The notes under the pieces: model-generated
What the model saw: only the letters and a program-made list of their open reading frames with translations
What the model was told of the DNA's origin: nothing
Database searches by the model: none
Translations under genes and position numbers: made by a program
In this document: piece by piece, positions 26,180 to 34,522 of the stretch
Position numbering within the stretch: position 1 is the stretch's first letter
How the letters are laid out: each line of letters begins with the position of its first letter
Source: Gammaproteobacteria bacterium
GTDB taxonomy: Bacteria > Pseudomonadota > Gammaproteobacteria > Chromatiales > Chromatiaceae
Direction of reading: 5' to 3'
NCBI GenBank assembly: GCA_030148485.1
Contig: JASBTJ010000070.1
Span: 1 to 44,565 of the forward strand
DNA: 44,565 bases

Positions 26180-26286
26180 GGCGGCCAGGCGGCTGACGGG
26201 TTTGGCATGAACGGCAGTCTAACCGAATCAGCCACGGGAGCATGGACCGGGAAACAAACCGGTGACGCTGTCCGCCCGACGGGTTA

Positions 26287-27063
26287 TCACACCATCAGCC
26301 GCTTGCGCACCAGCGCGACGGCAAAGTGATAGCTGACCAGCGCGTAGGCAGCGAGCACGGCCAGGTGAAGCAGCACATTGTCGACCTATCCGCCGGTGAT
26401 GAGCGGCCGGACCAGATCGATGGCATGGGTAAGCGGCAGGAACTGGACCGCCGTCTGCATGGCCGGCGGCAGCGTGTCGATGGGGTAGAACACACCGCTG
26501 ACCAGCATCATCGGCGTGATCGCCAGCACGAAGTAGTAGTTGAAGAAATCGTAACCCTTGGCGAAGGCGGTCATGACAATCGCCGGGCCGGCAAAGGTCA
26601 GACCGATCAGAAACACCACCGGCAGCACCCAGATCGCGCGCCAGTCGGCCACCACACCGAGAAACAACGCCACGATCACGATAGCGACACCGCTGAGCAA
26701 ACTCTTGGCGGCGCACCAAAGCATCTCTCCGGCGAGAATATCGTCCACTTCCAACGGCGTGGCCAGGATGGCCTCGTAGGTGCGCTGCGGCACCATGCGG
26801 GTGAATACCGAATACATGCCCTCGAACGACGAGGTGGTCATGGCCGACGAGGCCACGATGCCGGACGCCAGAAAGGCCAGATAGCTCACGCCCCCCATGT
26901 CGCCCACGAAATGGCCCAGGCCGAACCCCAGGCCGAGCAGGTAGAGCGCCGGCTCGCCGAAGTTCATCAACAGTGCCGGTCCGATCAGCTTGCGCCATAC
27001 CAGCACGTTGCGCCGCCACACGGCGAAGGCGCCGGGGCCGAGCCGCGGCAGATGGACCGCCAT
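26287..27063 (-). pseudogene. ABC-2 exporter permease (NodJ-like), interrupted by an in-frame amber codon
   Basis: The first 225 residues (27063 down to a TAG at 26386-26388) read as a NodJ-type permease with five membrane helices. Typical blocks are FGEPALYLLGLGFGLG, GIVASSAMTTSSFEGMYSVFTRM and LPLTHAIDLVRPLITGG. Straight after the TAG, the same frame continues for 32 residues (VDNVLLHLAVLAAYALVSY and beyond) to a TGA at 26287. That is the missing sixth helix and basic tail of this family. The product without readthrough would lack TM6. The ATG overlaps the stop of the ATPase gene upstream (ATGA). Confidence 0.8.
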
Positions 27064-27983
27064 CACGCCCCCTCGCGCAGGTCGCGCCCGGTGAGTTTCA
27101 GGAACACGTCTTCCAGGTCCGCCGGACGATGCAGGAACGTCAGGCCGTGCCGTTCGCGCAACCGGCTCAGCAGCGGCGCGGGATCGTGGGTATAGCAATA
27201 CAAGCTGGTACCCAGGCCCTCGACACGGCAGCCCGCCTGCTCGGCCAACCGGGTGAGCGCGTCATCGGGAACGGCACGGATCTCGATCACCTCGGGCTCC
27301 ACATGGCGACGCACCAGCTCGCCCGGGGCGCCCTGATCGAGGATGCGCCCGTGATCCATCACCACCAGCTCGTCACATAGGCGCTCGGCCTCTTCCATAT
27401 AGTGGGTGGTCAGGATCAAGGTGGTGCCCCGGCTGCGCAGCTCTGCCAGTCGCCCCCAGATCAGATGCCGCACCTGGGGATCGAGCCCGGTGGTGGGTTC
27501 GTCCAGTACCACCAATTCGGGGTCATTGATCAGCGCACGGGCGATGGTCAGCCGTCGCTGCATACCGCCGGACAGCGAATCGGTCTTGGCGTCGGCGCGA
27601 TCGGTCAGTGCGGCAAACTCGAGCAGCCGGTCGATGCGCGGCGCCGCATCCCGCGCCGAGATACCGAAATAACTGGCATACACCGACAGGTTTTCCCGCA
27701 CCGTGAAATCCGGATCCAGGTTATCGGCCTGTGGCACGCTGCCGACCCGCGCCCGCACCGCCCTGGCCTGCTCAGCCACCGGCAGGCCAAACACGTCCAG
27801 GGTGCCGCCGCTGAGCGGTGTCAGCCCCAGCAGCATGCGCAAGGTGGTGGTCTTGCCGGCACCGTTGGGCCCCAGAAAGCCGAAGCATTGGCCCGGCTTG
27901 ATATGGAAATCGATGCCCTGCACCGCCTGGAAATCACCGTACCGCTTGCACAGTCCCTTGGCACTGACCACGGCTGCGTCCAT
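27063..27983 (-). CDS. ABC transporter ATP-binding protein (NodI-like)
   Basis: 306 residues. Walker A GPNGAGKTTT (about 38-47), Q-loop (SVPQADNL), signature LSGGMQRRL, Walker B LVVLDEPTTGLDP and switch H (LTTHYMEEAERL). The C-terminal ~80 residues form the extra domain of NodI/CcmA-type exporters. It pairs with the NodJ-like permease that overlaps its stop. The substrate is unknown. If the permease is really broken, this ATPase has lost its partner or may serve the YadH-like one. Confidence 0.9.
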   Translation of the reverse strand: MDAAVVSAKGLCKRYGDFQAVQGIDFHIKPGQCFGFLGPNGAGKTTTLRMLLGLTPLSGGTLDVFGLPVAEQARAVRARVGSVPQADNLDPDFTVRENLSVYASYFGISARDAAPRIDRLLEFAALTDRADAKTDSLSGGMQRRLTIARALINDPELVVLDEPTTGLDPQVRHLIWGRLAELRSRGTTLILTTHYMEEAERLCDELVVMDHGRILDQGAPGELVRRHVEPEVIEIRAVPDDALTRLAEQAGCRVEGLGTSLYCYTHDPAPLLSRLRERHGLTFLHRPADLEDVFLKLTGRDLREGA

Positions 27984-27992
27984 TACCTGTCC

Positions 27993-28769
27993 TCAGCTCT
28001 TGATACCGACACCGCGATCGAGCAACCGCAGTGCGAAGCCCACCAATATCACGGTGAACACGGCAATCAAACCGAATGCCGCGGCTACCGGGATGTCCGA
28101 CACACCCAGCAAGCCGTAGCGGAAGGCGTTGATCATGTACAACACCGGGTTGGCCAGCGACACGCTCTGCCAAAACGACGGCAGCAGACTGATGGAGTAA
28201 AACACCCCGCCCAGGTAGGTCAGCGGTGTCAGGACGAAGGTGGGCACGATGGATATGTCATCAAAGCTATTGGCATAAACCGCGTTGATGAAGCCCGCCG
28301 TGGCAAACAGGATCGACGTCACCACAAACACCAACAGGGTCACTCCGTAACTGTGCACGCTGATGTCGGTAAAGAACATGGCGACCACCGTGACCACGAT
28401 GCCGACAGACACGCCGCGCGCCACGCCGCCACCCACGTAGCCGGCCAGGATCACCCAGTTGGGCACGGGCGCGATCAGCAGTTCCTCCACATGGCGCTGG
28501 AACTTGCTGGAATAGAAGCTGGACACCACGTTGGCGTAGCTGTTGCTGATCACCGACATCAGGATCAGACCGGGCACAATGAAATCGATGTACTTGAAGC
28601 CGTCCATCTCGCCGATCTGCTCACCGATCAACTTGCCGAAGATCACGAAGTACAGCGTCATGGTGATGGCAGGCGGCAGAATGGTCTGCACCCAGATGCG
28701 CACGAAGCGCATGATCTCCTTGAATAGAATAGTACTGAAGGCGGTCCAGTAGGCTGACCAGCGGTTCAT
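27993..28769 (-). CDS. ABC-2 exporter permease (YadH-like)
   Basis: 258 residues, six membrane helices. It matches the YadH group: LFKEIMRFVRIWVQTILPP at the start, IDFIVPGLILMSVISNSYANVVSSFYSSKFQRHVEELL (read in parts), PTFVLTPLTYLGGVFYSI and NPVLYMINAFRYGLLG. E. coli YadH is an exporter permease of unknown substrate. Its ATG overlaps the stop of the YadG-like ATPase, so the two genes form a pair. Confidence 0.9.
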   Translation of the reverse strand: MNRWSAYWTAFSTILFKEIMRFVRIWVQTILPPAITMTLYFVIFGKLIGEQIGEMDGFKYIDFIVPGLILMSVISNSYANVVSSFYSSKFQRHVEELLIAPVPNWVILAGYVGGGVARGVSVGIVVTVVAMFFTDISVHSYGVTLLVFVVTSILFATAGFINAVYANSFDDISIVPTFVLTPLTYLGGVFYSISLLPSFWQSVSLANPVLYMINAFRYGLLGVSDIPVAAAFGLIAVFTVILVGFALRLLDRGVGIKS

Positions 28770-29710
28770 GCCCTACCCTCCCCGTTATTCTTGGGCAGGC
28801 GTCCCGCCTTGACCAGGTCGATGAACAATTGCTCCAGACGGTTCTGCTTGTTGCGCAGACTGGTGACCTTCAGCCCTAGCTCGGTCAGACCGGCGAACAG
28901 CGGATTCACGCCGCGCTCGGCGTCCACGGTGACCTCCAGGTTACCGTCCTCCCGCAACGTGATCGGGTAACCGGGGACCACCGGCGCCGCGCTGAGCGGG
29001 TCGGCCAAGGTCAGCACGAAGGTCTCGGTATGCAACCGCCGCAGCAGTTCGTCCATGCGCGCCTGTTGGACGATACGCCCGTGATCGATGATGGCAATCT
29101 GCCGACAGAGATTCTCGGCCTCTTCCAGATAATTGGTGGTCAGAATGATGCTGGTGCCTTCGGCATTGATGGTCTTCAAAAACGCCCACATGCCATGGCG
29201 GATCTCGATATCCACCCCAGCGGTGGGTTCGTCCAGGATCAGCAGCCCGGGTCGATGCACCAGTGCCCGCGCGATCATCAAGCGTCGCTTCATGCCGCCG
29301 GACAACTGGCGTGCCTCGCTGCGGCGTCGGTCCCAGAGGTCCAGTTGCTTGAGATACTGCTCGGCCCGCGCCTTGGCCTCGCGCCGCGGGATACCGTAGT
29401 ACCCGGCCTGGTTGATGACGATCTCCTCCACCGGCTCGAACTGGTTGAAATTGAACTCCTGGGGCACCAGCCCGATTGCCGCCTTGACGCCACTCGGATC
29501 GGTATCCAGATCGTGCCCGAACACCCGCACCGTGCCGGCACTCTTGTTCACCAGCGAACTAACAATACCGATGGTGGTGGACTTGCCGGCGCCGTTGGGG
29601 CCGAGCAAGGCGAAGAACTCGCCCTGGGGAACGTCCAGGTCAATGCCCTTGACGGCCTGAAAACCGTTGCCGTAGGTCTTTTCAAGACCGCGAATGGAAA
29701 GCGCGTGCAT
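28766..29710 (-). CDS. ABC transporter ATP-binding protein (YadG-like)
   Basis: 314 residues. Walker A GPNGAGKST (about 38-46), Q-loop VPQEFNFNQFE, signature LSGGMKRRLMIARAL, Walker B LLILDEPTAGVD and switch His region (LTTNYLEEAENLC, with Asn in the place of the common His in TTH). The Asn is usual in YadG. First gene of the yadG-yadH-nodI-nodJ-like minus-strand run. Substrate unknown. Confidence 0.9.
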   Translation of the reverse strand: MHALSIRGLEKTYGNGFQAVKGIDLDVPQGEFFALLGPNGAGKSTTIGIVSSLVNKSAGTVRVFGHDLDTDPSGVKAAIGLVPQEFNFNQFEPVEEIVINQAGYYGIPRREAKARAEQYLKQLDLWDRRRSEARQLSGGMKRRLMIARALVHRPGLLILDEPTAGVDIEIRHGMWAFLKTINAEGTSIILTTNYLEEAENLCRQIAIIDHGRIVQQARMDELLRRLHTETFVLTLADPLSAAPVVPGYPITLREDGNLEVTVDAERGVNPLFAGLTELGLKVTSLRNKQNRLEQLFIDLVKAGRLPKNNGEGRA

Positions 29711-29822
29711 GCGGTATCCGTTGATTCAAGACTTGAAGGTGGTAAGCGCAAAGTGGACCGGTTTCGCGGCGAAAACCGTGGCACACCGCGCGCTTCGCTG
29801 GAACTGTTCGGTCTACAAAAGC

Positions 29823-30800
29823 TCAGACCGACCCGAGCCGCGCACCGTACACCGCGGCGCCCTTGAGCGCCAGATGCCGGTCGCTGACCAGCCGCACCGG
29901 CATCTGTTTCAACAGACCGCTCATGCGGCCCTTGTCGGTGAAGGCATCGATGAAGTCGCCTTGGGCAAGCCTGTCGGACAACTTCGGCGCGATGCCGCCA
30001 GCCAGATAGACACCGCCGGTCGCCATCAGCTTCAAGGCCAGGTTGCCGGCCTCGGCACCAAAGGCGCGCACGAAACGGTCCAGCGCGATGGCGCTCAGCG
30101 GATCGCTCGCCGCGGCCTCCGCCACCGCCGCGCCCACGTCGGCGGCGGCCAGCGGGTCCGGTAGCGCAACGGCACCGCCCTGCTCGCGCAAAAACCGATA
30201 GCCATCCGCCAGGCCGGGGCCGGACACCACCCGCTCCCAACTGACGTGACCGCCGTACCGCGCCGCCAACCAGGCACGTAGCGCCACGTCGTCCCCGCTT
30301 TGCGGCGCGTAGTCGGCGTGGCTGCCCTCGGTGGCGAACGGGCGGTAGCCGTCCTCACACCAGATCAGCCCCGCCTCACCCAACCCAGTGCCCGCGGCGA
30401 TCACCGCGCGATTGCCCCGTTCCGCCGGCCGACCAGCCTGCAGCACCCGCAGCCCGTCCGCCGGGACCGCGTCGATTCCCCAGGCGGCGGCCTCCAAGTC
30501 GTTGATCAGGCGCACATAGGGCAGTCCCAACGACGCGGCCAACCCGTCGCCGTCCAACTGCCAGGGCAGATTGGTGGTGGTGCAGCGATTCTCCCGCACC
30601 GGACCGGCAATGCCGATCACCGCCCCGGCCACGCCGTCGGCGCGGGATTCGCCAATGAAACGGCCCAGTATCGGCGCAAAATCCGCATAGGCATCGCTGG
30701 GAAAAACGTGCGGCTCGGACAAGTTCAGCACACCGCCCCGCCAGTCGGCCAAGGCCAGTCGGGCGTTGGTGCCGCCCACGTCAGCCACGATCAGTCTCAT
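29823..30800 (-). CDS. glk: Glucokinase
   Basis: 325 residues of the E. coli-type (bacterial ROK-independent) glucokinase family. Motifs: ADVGGTNARLALAD at the N-terminus (phosphate 1), AVIGIAGPVRENRC, LINDLEAAAWGID (catalytic Asp region), ViAAGTGLGEAGL, and VYLAGGIAPKL near the C-terminus. It phosphorylates glucose with ATP. It is divergent from the TSUP transporter with about 38 bases between. The initiating ATG has only a weak TAGGG upstream. Confidence 0.93.
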   Translation of the reverse strand: MRLIVADVGGTNARLALADWRGGVLNLSEPHVFPSDAYADFAPILGRFIGESRADGVAGAVIGIAGPVRENRCTTTNLPWQLDGDGLAASLGLPYVRLINDLEAAAWGIDAVPADGLRVLQAGRPAERGNRAVIAAGTGLGEAGLIWCEDGYRPFATEGSHADYAPQSGDDVALRAWLAARYGGHVSWERVVSGPGLADGYRFLREQGGAVALPDPLAAADVGAAVAEAAASDPLSAIALDRFVRAFGAEAGNLALKLMATGGVYLAGGIAPKLSDRLAQGDFIDAFTDKGRMSGLLKQMPVRLVSDRHLALKGAAVYGARLGSV

Positions 30801-30838
30801 AATGATTGCCCTACAATGCGGCTTTTGCCGGAGGCCCA

Positions 30839-31597
30839 GTGGAATTGCTTGCAGCGGAAACCTGGTTGCTGTTGGTCATGGTAGCGGCGTTGGCCGGTTT
30901 TGTGGACGCCATCGCCGGTGGCGGCGGCCTGCTGGCACTGCCGGCATTGCTCTGGGCCGGGGTCCCGCCACTTCAGGCCCTGGCCACCAACAAGCTGCAA
31001 GGCAGCTTCGGCACCCTGACCGCCACGGTCCACCATCTGCGCCACGGCGAGTTGAAACTTGCCGCCTTGTGGCCCACGGTGGCGTTGACCTTCTGCGGCG
31101 CGAGCGCCGGCACCCTGACGGTGCAATACCTGCCGAACCGGTTGCTCGAACCGCTGATCCCGGTGCTGCTGATCGGGTTCGCCCTGTACTTCCTGTTTTC
31201 GCCCCGGGTCGGCAATGACGACGCCAGACAGCGTATCGGCCTGCCCGCGTTCGGGGTACTGATCGGGTTTGGCGTGGGCTTCTACGACGGCTTCTTCGGT
31301 CCCGGCACCGGCAGCTTCTTCGCCCTGGGGTTCGTCCTGCTGCTGGGCTGGAACCTGCGCCGCGCCACCGGCGGCACCAAGCTGCTGAATTTCACCAGCA
31401 ATATCGCCTCACTGCTGTTCTTCGCCTTCGGCGGACATGTGTTGTGGCTGCTCGGCCTGAGCATGGGACTGGCCCAGGTGGCTGGCGCCTGGGTCGGCTC
31501 CCACCTGGTGCTGCGCCACGGCAGCCGCCTGATCCGCCCCTTTCTGGTGGTGGTGTGCCTGGCCCTGTCGGCCAAACTGCTCTATCCGGCTGGCTGA
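30839..31597 (+). CDS. TSUP (TauE/SafE, DUF81) family transporter
   Basis: About 252 residues, eight or so membrane helices. Duplicated TSUP signatures: AGFVDAIAGGGGLLALPALLWAG with NKLQGSFGT in the first half, and GFGVGFYDGFFGPGTGSFFALGF with GTKLLNFTSNIASL in the second. It resembles E. coli YfcA. The family moves sulfur-containing or organic anions; the substrate here is unknown. GTG at 30839 has GGAGG four bases away. A -10-like TACAAT lies at 30812-30817. The gene is divergent from glk. Confidence 0.9.
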   Translation: MELLAAETWLLLVMVAALAGFVDAIAGGGGLLALPALLWAGVPPLQALATNKLQGSFGTLTATVHHLRHGELKLAALWPTVALTFCGASAGTLTVQYLPNRLLEPLIPVLLIGFALYFLFSPRVGNDDARQRIGLPAFGVLIGFGVGFYDGFFGPGTGSFFALGFVLLLGWNLRRATGGTKLLNFTSNIASLLFFAFGGHVLWLLGLSMGLAQVAGAWVGSHLVLRHGSRLIRPFLVVVCLALSAKLLYPAG

Positions 31598-31730
31598 GCG
31601 GACCGGCCCTCCGGCAGCGTTCACCGTGCGCCCGGTCACACTTGACCCATGGCATTTGTAGTCCGTCCGTGAGTGGGTATGATCGGATGAAACAAAACGA
31701 TAATAAGCATCACCACCAGAGGATACCCCC

Positions 31731-33434
31731 GTGTCGTCTCCCCAGTTGCTACCCGAGCACGAAGCCAGCCTGATCGGTCACGTCAGCGACGTCACCGGCA
31801 GCCGCCTGATCGCCACCCTGCGCCACGACGACCAGGGCTTCCAGCCCACCGTCCGGTTGGGCATGGAGGAACTGCCCGTCGGACAACTCGGCGCCAACGT
31901 CGCGGTACGTTCCAAGGGCGTCATGCTGCTCGCTCAGGTCACCCGCATGTGGGAAGAAGAAAAGGAAGTACGGGTGGCGCTGTCCGACTCGTCCAAGGGC
32001 GGCAATCGCCGCACCGTGGGCTTCCGCAAGCTGGAGCTGTTGCCGCTGGGCGAGATTGGCAAGGACGGACGCTTCATGCGCGGCGTCAATCGCTTTCCGG
32101 TGACCGGTGCCGAGGTGCATCTGGTCACCACCAAACAACTGGAAGTGCTGTTCGACCGCTACCGCAGCCAGGGGCTGGACATGGGGCGCCTGAGCAGCCG
32201 CCCGGAACTGCATGTGTACCTGGACGCCAACAATCTGTTCGGCCGCCACCTGGCCATCGTCGGGCAGTCCGGCGCGGGTAAAAGCTGGACCGTCGCCAGC
32301 CTGTTGCAGCGCACCGTCAAGACCCTGCCGGAAAGCCACATCATCCTGCTCGACCTGCACGGCGAATACGGCTGGAAGGACGCGTCCGGCAAACTGCACA
32401 GCGCCTTCCCCCCGGACATGGTCCGCCACCTGGATGCCCGTGAGCTGGAGATCCCGTATTGGCTGCTCACCTTCGCCGAGCTGGTCGACCTGCTCATCGA
32501 CCGCACCGAGCCCAACGCATCGGTGCAGATGGCCTTCCTGCGCGAAGCGGTGTTCAACCTGCGTAAAAAGGCCAACCTGGACCTGGGCCTGGATCGCCTG
32601 TCGGTGGACTCCCCCGTGTACTTCTCCATCAAGGAGTTGTACCTGCAATTCAAAAAGGCCAACGACCAGCAACTGGATTTCGGCAAAACCAAAGGCCCGC
32701 TCAACGGCGTGTTTGACGAGTTTCTGGTGCGCTTTCAGTCCATGTTCAACGACTCGCGCTACGACTTCCTGTTTCGCCCCACCAAACGCAACGAATCCGC
32801 CAGCCTGGCGGACCTGCTGCGTGACTTCGTCGGCCTGACCGAACCACGCCGTCAGATCACCGTGATCGACCTGTCACCCATCCCGGCCGACGTACGACCG
32901 CTGGTATCCGCCCAGATCGGACGCCTGGCGTTCGAATTCAACTACTGGAACCCACAGCGCCACCAATTTCCGTTGTTACTGGTCTGCGAAGAGGCCCACC
33001 AATACATCCCCCGCGACGACGACAGCCAATACGCCGGCACGCGCAAGGCCATGGAACGCATCGCCAAGGAGGGCCGCAAATACGGGGTCGGCCTGTGTGT
33101 TGTGAGTCAACGCCCAACGGACCTGTCCGAAACCGTACTGGCCCAGTGCGCCAACTTCATGTGCCTGCGCACCACCAACCCGGACGACCAAAGCTACATC
33201 CGCCGCCTGATGCCCGAAGGCGAACAGGACCTGGCCGACGTACTGGCCTCACTGCGCCGCGGCGAAGCCCTGGTGGTCGGCGAAGCCGCTCCCCTACCCA
33301 CCCGCTTTCAGATCTACGCCCCCGATCCCCCACCCGCCAGTCACGACGCCCCACTCACCACCAGTTGGCGCGACGGACCCAAAGACCTCGACGTGGACGC
33401 CATCGTGGGCCGCTGGTGGCGTCAGGAACGTTGA
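31731..33434 (+). CDS. HerA-like ATPase (DUF87/FtsK-HerA superfamily)
   Basis: 567 residues. An N-terminal HAS-barrel-like domain (1-130), then the RecA-type core: Walker A GQSGAGKSW (178-186), IILLDLHGEYGW, Walker B LLLVCEEAHQYIP, and RIAKEGRKYGVGLCVVSQRPTDL followed by TNPDDQSYIRRLMP, which is the HerA sensor/arginine-finger block. HerA proteins are hexameric DNA translocases that work with a nuclease (NurA) or, in defence systems, with SIR2 or other nucleases. No NurA is next to it. It starts at GTG with AGAGGA upstream. Base composition matches the host, unlike the gene that follows. Confidence 0.88.
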   Translation: MSSPQLLPEHEASLIGHVSDVTGSRLIATLRHDDQGFQPTVRLGMEELPVGQLGANVAVRSKGVMLLAQVTRMWEEEKEVRVALSDSSKGGNRRTVGFRKLELLPLGEIGKDGRFMRGVNRFPVTGAEVHLVTTKQLEVLFDRYRSQGLDMGRLSSRPELHVYLDANNLFGRHLAIVGQSGAGKSWTVASLLQRTVKTLPESHIILLDLHGEYGWKDASGKLHSAFPPDMVRHLDARELEIPYWLLTFAELVDLLIDRTEPNASVQMAFLREAVFNLRKKANLDLGLDRLSVDSPVYFSIKELYLQFKKANDQQLDFGKTKGPLNGVFDEFLVRFQSMFNDSRYDFLFRPTKRNESASLADLLRDFVGLTEPRRQITVIDLSPIPADVRPLVSAQIGRLAFEFNYWNPQRHQFPLLLVCEEAHQYIPRDDDSQYAGTRKAMERIAKEGRKYGVGLCVVSQRPTDLSETVLAQCANFMCLRTTNPDDQSYIRRLMPEGEQDLADVLASLRRGEALVVGEAAPLPTRFQIYAPDPPPASHDAPLTTSWRDGPKDLDVDAIVGRWWRQER

Positions 33435-33528
33435 CAGGAGCCGTCAACATTCCCTCAAAGGGACGAAAAACGTCAACGCGACATGCTGTGTTTTGCCACT
33501 GAATATGCTTCGCCGAATCGATACAAGG

Positions 33529-33542
33529 CATTGATATCAATG
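33529..33542. promoter_or_regulatory. Perfect 14-base palindrome upstream of the HEPN-like gene
   Basis: CATTGATATCAATG is a perfect palindrome about 100 bases before the HEPN-like start, followed by GATAATAAT, which could act as a -10. An operator is possible; no protein is identified. Confidence 0.35.
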
Positions 33543-33643
33543 ATAATAATACCCAGACTCACGGAGCGGCCGCGACGAAATATGCAGACAGGCACCGCAC
33601 TTGCAAAATGCAGAGTCTGTCTAACTTACTGTTAGCTGTAAAA

Positions 33644-34249
33644 ATGAGCAACGAGCAACTACTTGAAGCAATAACCGAGCTAGAGGAAAACTCTGGGCTC
33701 AAGAAAGGCTTTTTTCTAGGCTTAGTTGCAGAGGACGATTGGTCATTCATCATCAAAATTCACGCGCTATATGAAGCAGCTGTAAGCAAGCTGATTACCG
33801 AGCGTATTGGCGAAGAAGCGCTGGAAGCATTTTTCTCAAGGCTCGAACTCGGTGACAAATCACGAGGAAAACTTCGGCTGGCTAAGGATCTCGGATTGCT
33901 GGATGAGGATGAACGGAAATTCATCTATGCACTTTCAGAAATACGGAATGATTTTGTTCACGATGTCCGAAATACCAATGCTGATTTGGAGGCCTATTTT
34001 CAAGGGCTAGACAAAGCTAGACGCAATCACTTTGTCCAAACCTTTGGCTATACGTACGAAGAAACAATTCAAATCACAGGAAAAACGGTCAACGCAAAGG
34101 TTTTCACCAAGGAAAACCCGCGAATCGCCATATGGCAAAACTCCATGCATGTTTTGGCCGTTATCTCATGCTTGGCTGCCACAGAAAACGCTAAAAAGCA
34201 AACCAAAGAAGCATCGCTAAAAATTCATGCACTGCTGCAAAACAGCTAG
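33644..34249 (+). CDS. HEPN/MltR-like protein on an A+T-rich segment
   Basis: 201 residues from ATG 33644; an in-frame ATG at 33608 would add 12. It is all-helical by appearance. Residues 33-110 resemble MltR/HEPN proteins (FIIKIHALYEAAVSKLI, then KLRLAKDLGLLDEDE) and end in EIRNDFVHD, where R101 and H106 fit the Rx4-6H signature of HEPN RNases. The DNA is visibly richer in A and T than its neighbours and its codon use differs, which points to recent transfer. GTTAGCT lies 7 bases before the ATG and an attC-like hairpin covers the stop. It may be a toxin, defence or regulatory protein. The family call is tentative. Confidence 0.6.
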   Translation: MSNEQLLEAITELEENSGLKKGFFLGLVAEDDWSFIIKIHALYEAAVSKLITERIGEEALEAFFSRLELGDKSRGKLRLAKDLGLLDEDERKFIYALSEIRNDFVHDVRNTNADLEAYFQGLDKARRNHFVQTFGYTYEETIQITGKTVNAKVFTKENPRIAIWQNSMHVLAVISCLAATENAKKQTKEASLKIHALLQNS

Positions 34250-34321
34250 CAAGAAGATCATGTCGCCCCTACGGGGCTGGGACGTCGGCTTCGCCGCCGC
34301 CCCATATCATTGGCGTTAGCC
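34244..34321 (+). repeat. attC-like imperfect inverted repeat
   Basis: The 78 bases begin with AGCTAGC (over the stop codon) and end with GTTAGCC, which pair at 5 of 7 positions. Inside are GGGGC/GCCCC and CGGC-TTC-GCCG stems. Size and layout resemble an integron attC site, but GTTAGCC breaks the GTTRRRY rule at one base. The right core overlaps the end of an IS3 remnant. Confidence 0.3.
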
Positions 34322-34480
34322 CGAGAAAAAAGGAGTGGGAATCGCCCCGGCTTTCCCAGACACTCCCGAACCCTTCAGATCGTTGCTCTTCGCACCGGAC
34401 CGGCGGCAGCCAGTCGCTGTACCCACGGTGGCGCTGGGTGTTGTAAAACCGCTTGATGCAGTGGAAGACATCCGCGCCTA
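34316..34480 (-). pseudogene. IS3-family transposase (OrfB) C-terminal remnant
   Basis: On the minus strand ADVFHCIKRFYNTQRHRGYS followed by DWLPPVRCEEQ matches the end of the IS3-family integrase core (FYNxxRxHxxxGYxxP pattern). The tail then continues better in a different frame (SGKAGAIPTPFFSG, stop TAA at 34316-34318), so a frameshift separates the parts. No start or DDE motif remains. It is a fragment. Confidence 0.65.
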
Positions 34481-34522
34481 CTCCATTCCGGATGGCATGA
34501 ATTGGCACTGGACCCGTAACCG

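Noticed and set aside
24380-26329. Plus-strand frame of 649 codons
   Set aside because: Antisense to the MFS and peptidase genes; low-complexity Q/H/R composition and no family similarity.
24320-26388. Genome-wide recoding of TAG as a sense codon
   Set aside because: Intact genes here (YbaK-like, methyltransferase, HEPN-like) end at TAG at their normal length, so TAG is an ordinary stop.
26228-27019. Minus-strand frame of 263 codons over the NodJ-like gene
   Set aside because: Out-of-frame shadow of the permease with low-complexity G/R/H content.
33435-33643. A second attC site before the HEPN-like gene (GTCTAAC followed by GTTAGCT)
   Set aside because: The two cores are only 5 bases apart, too short to form an attC hairpin.
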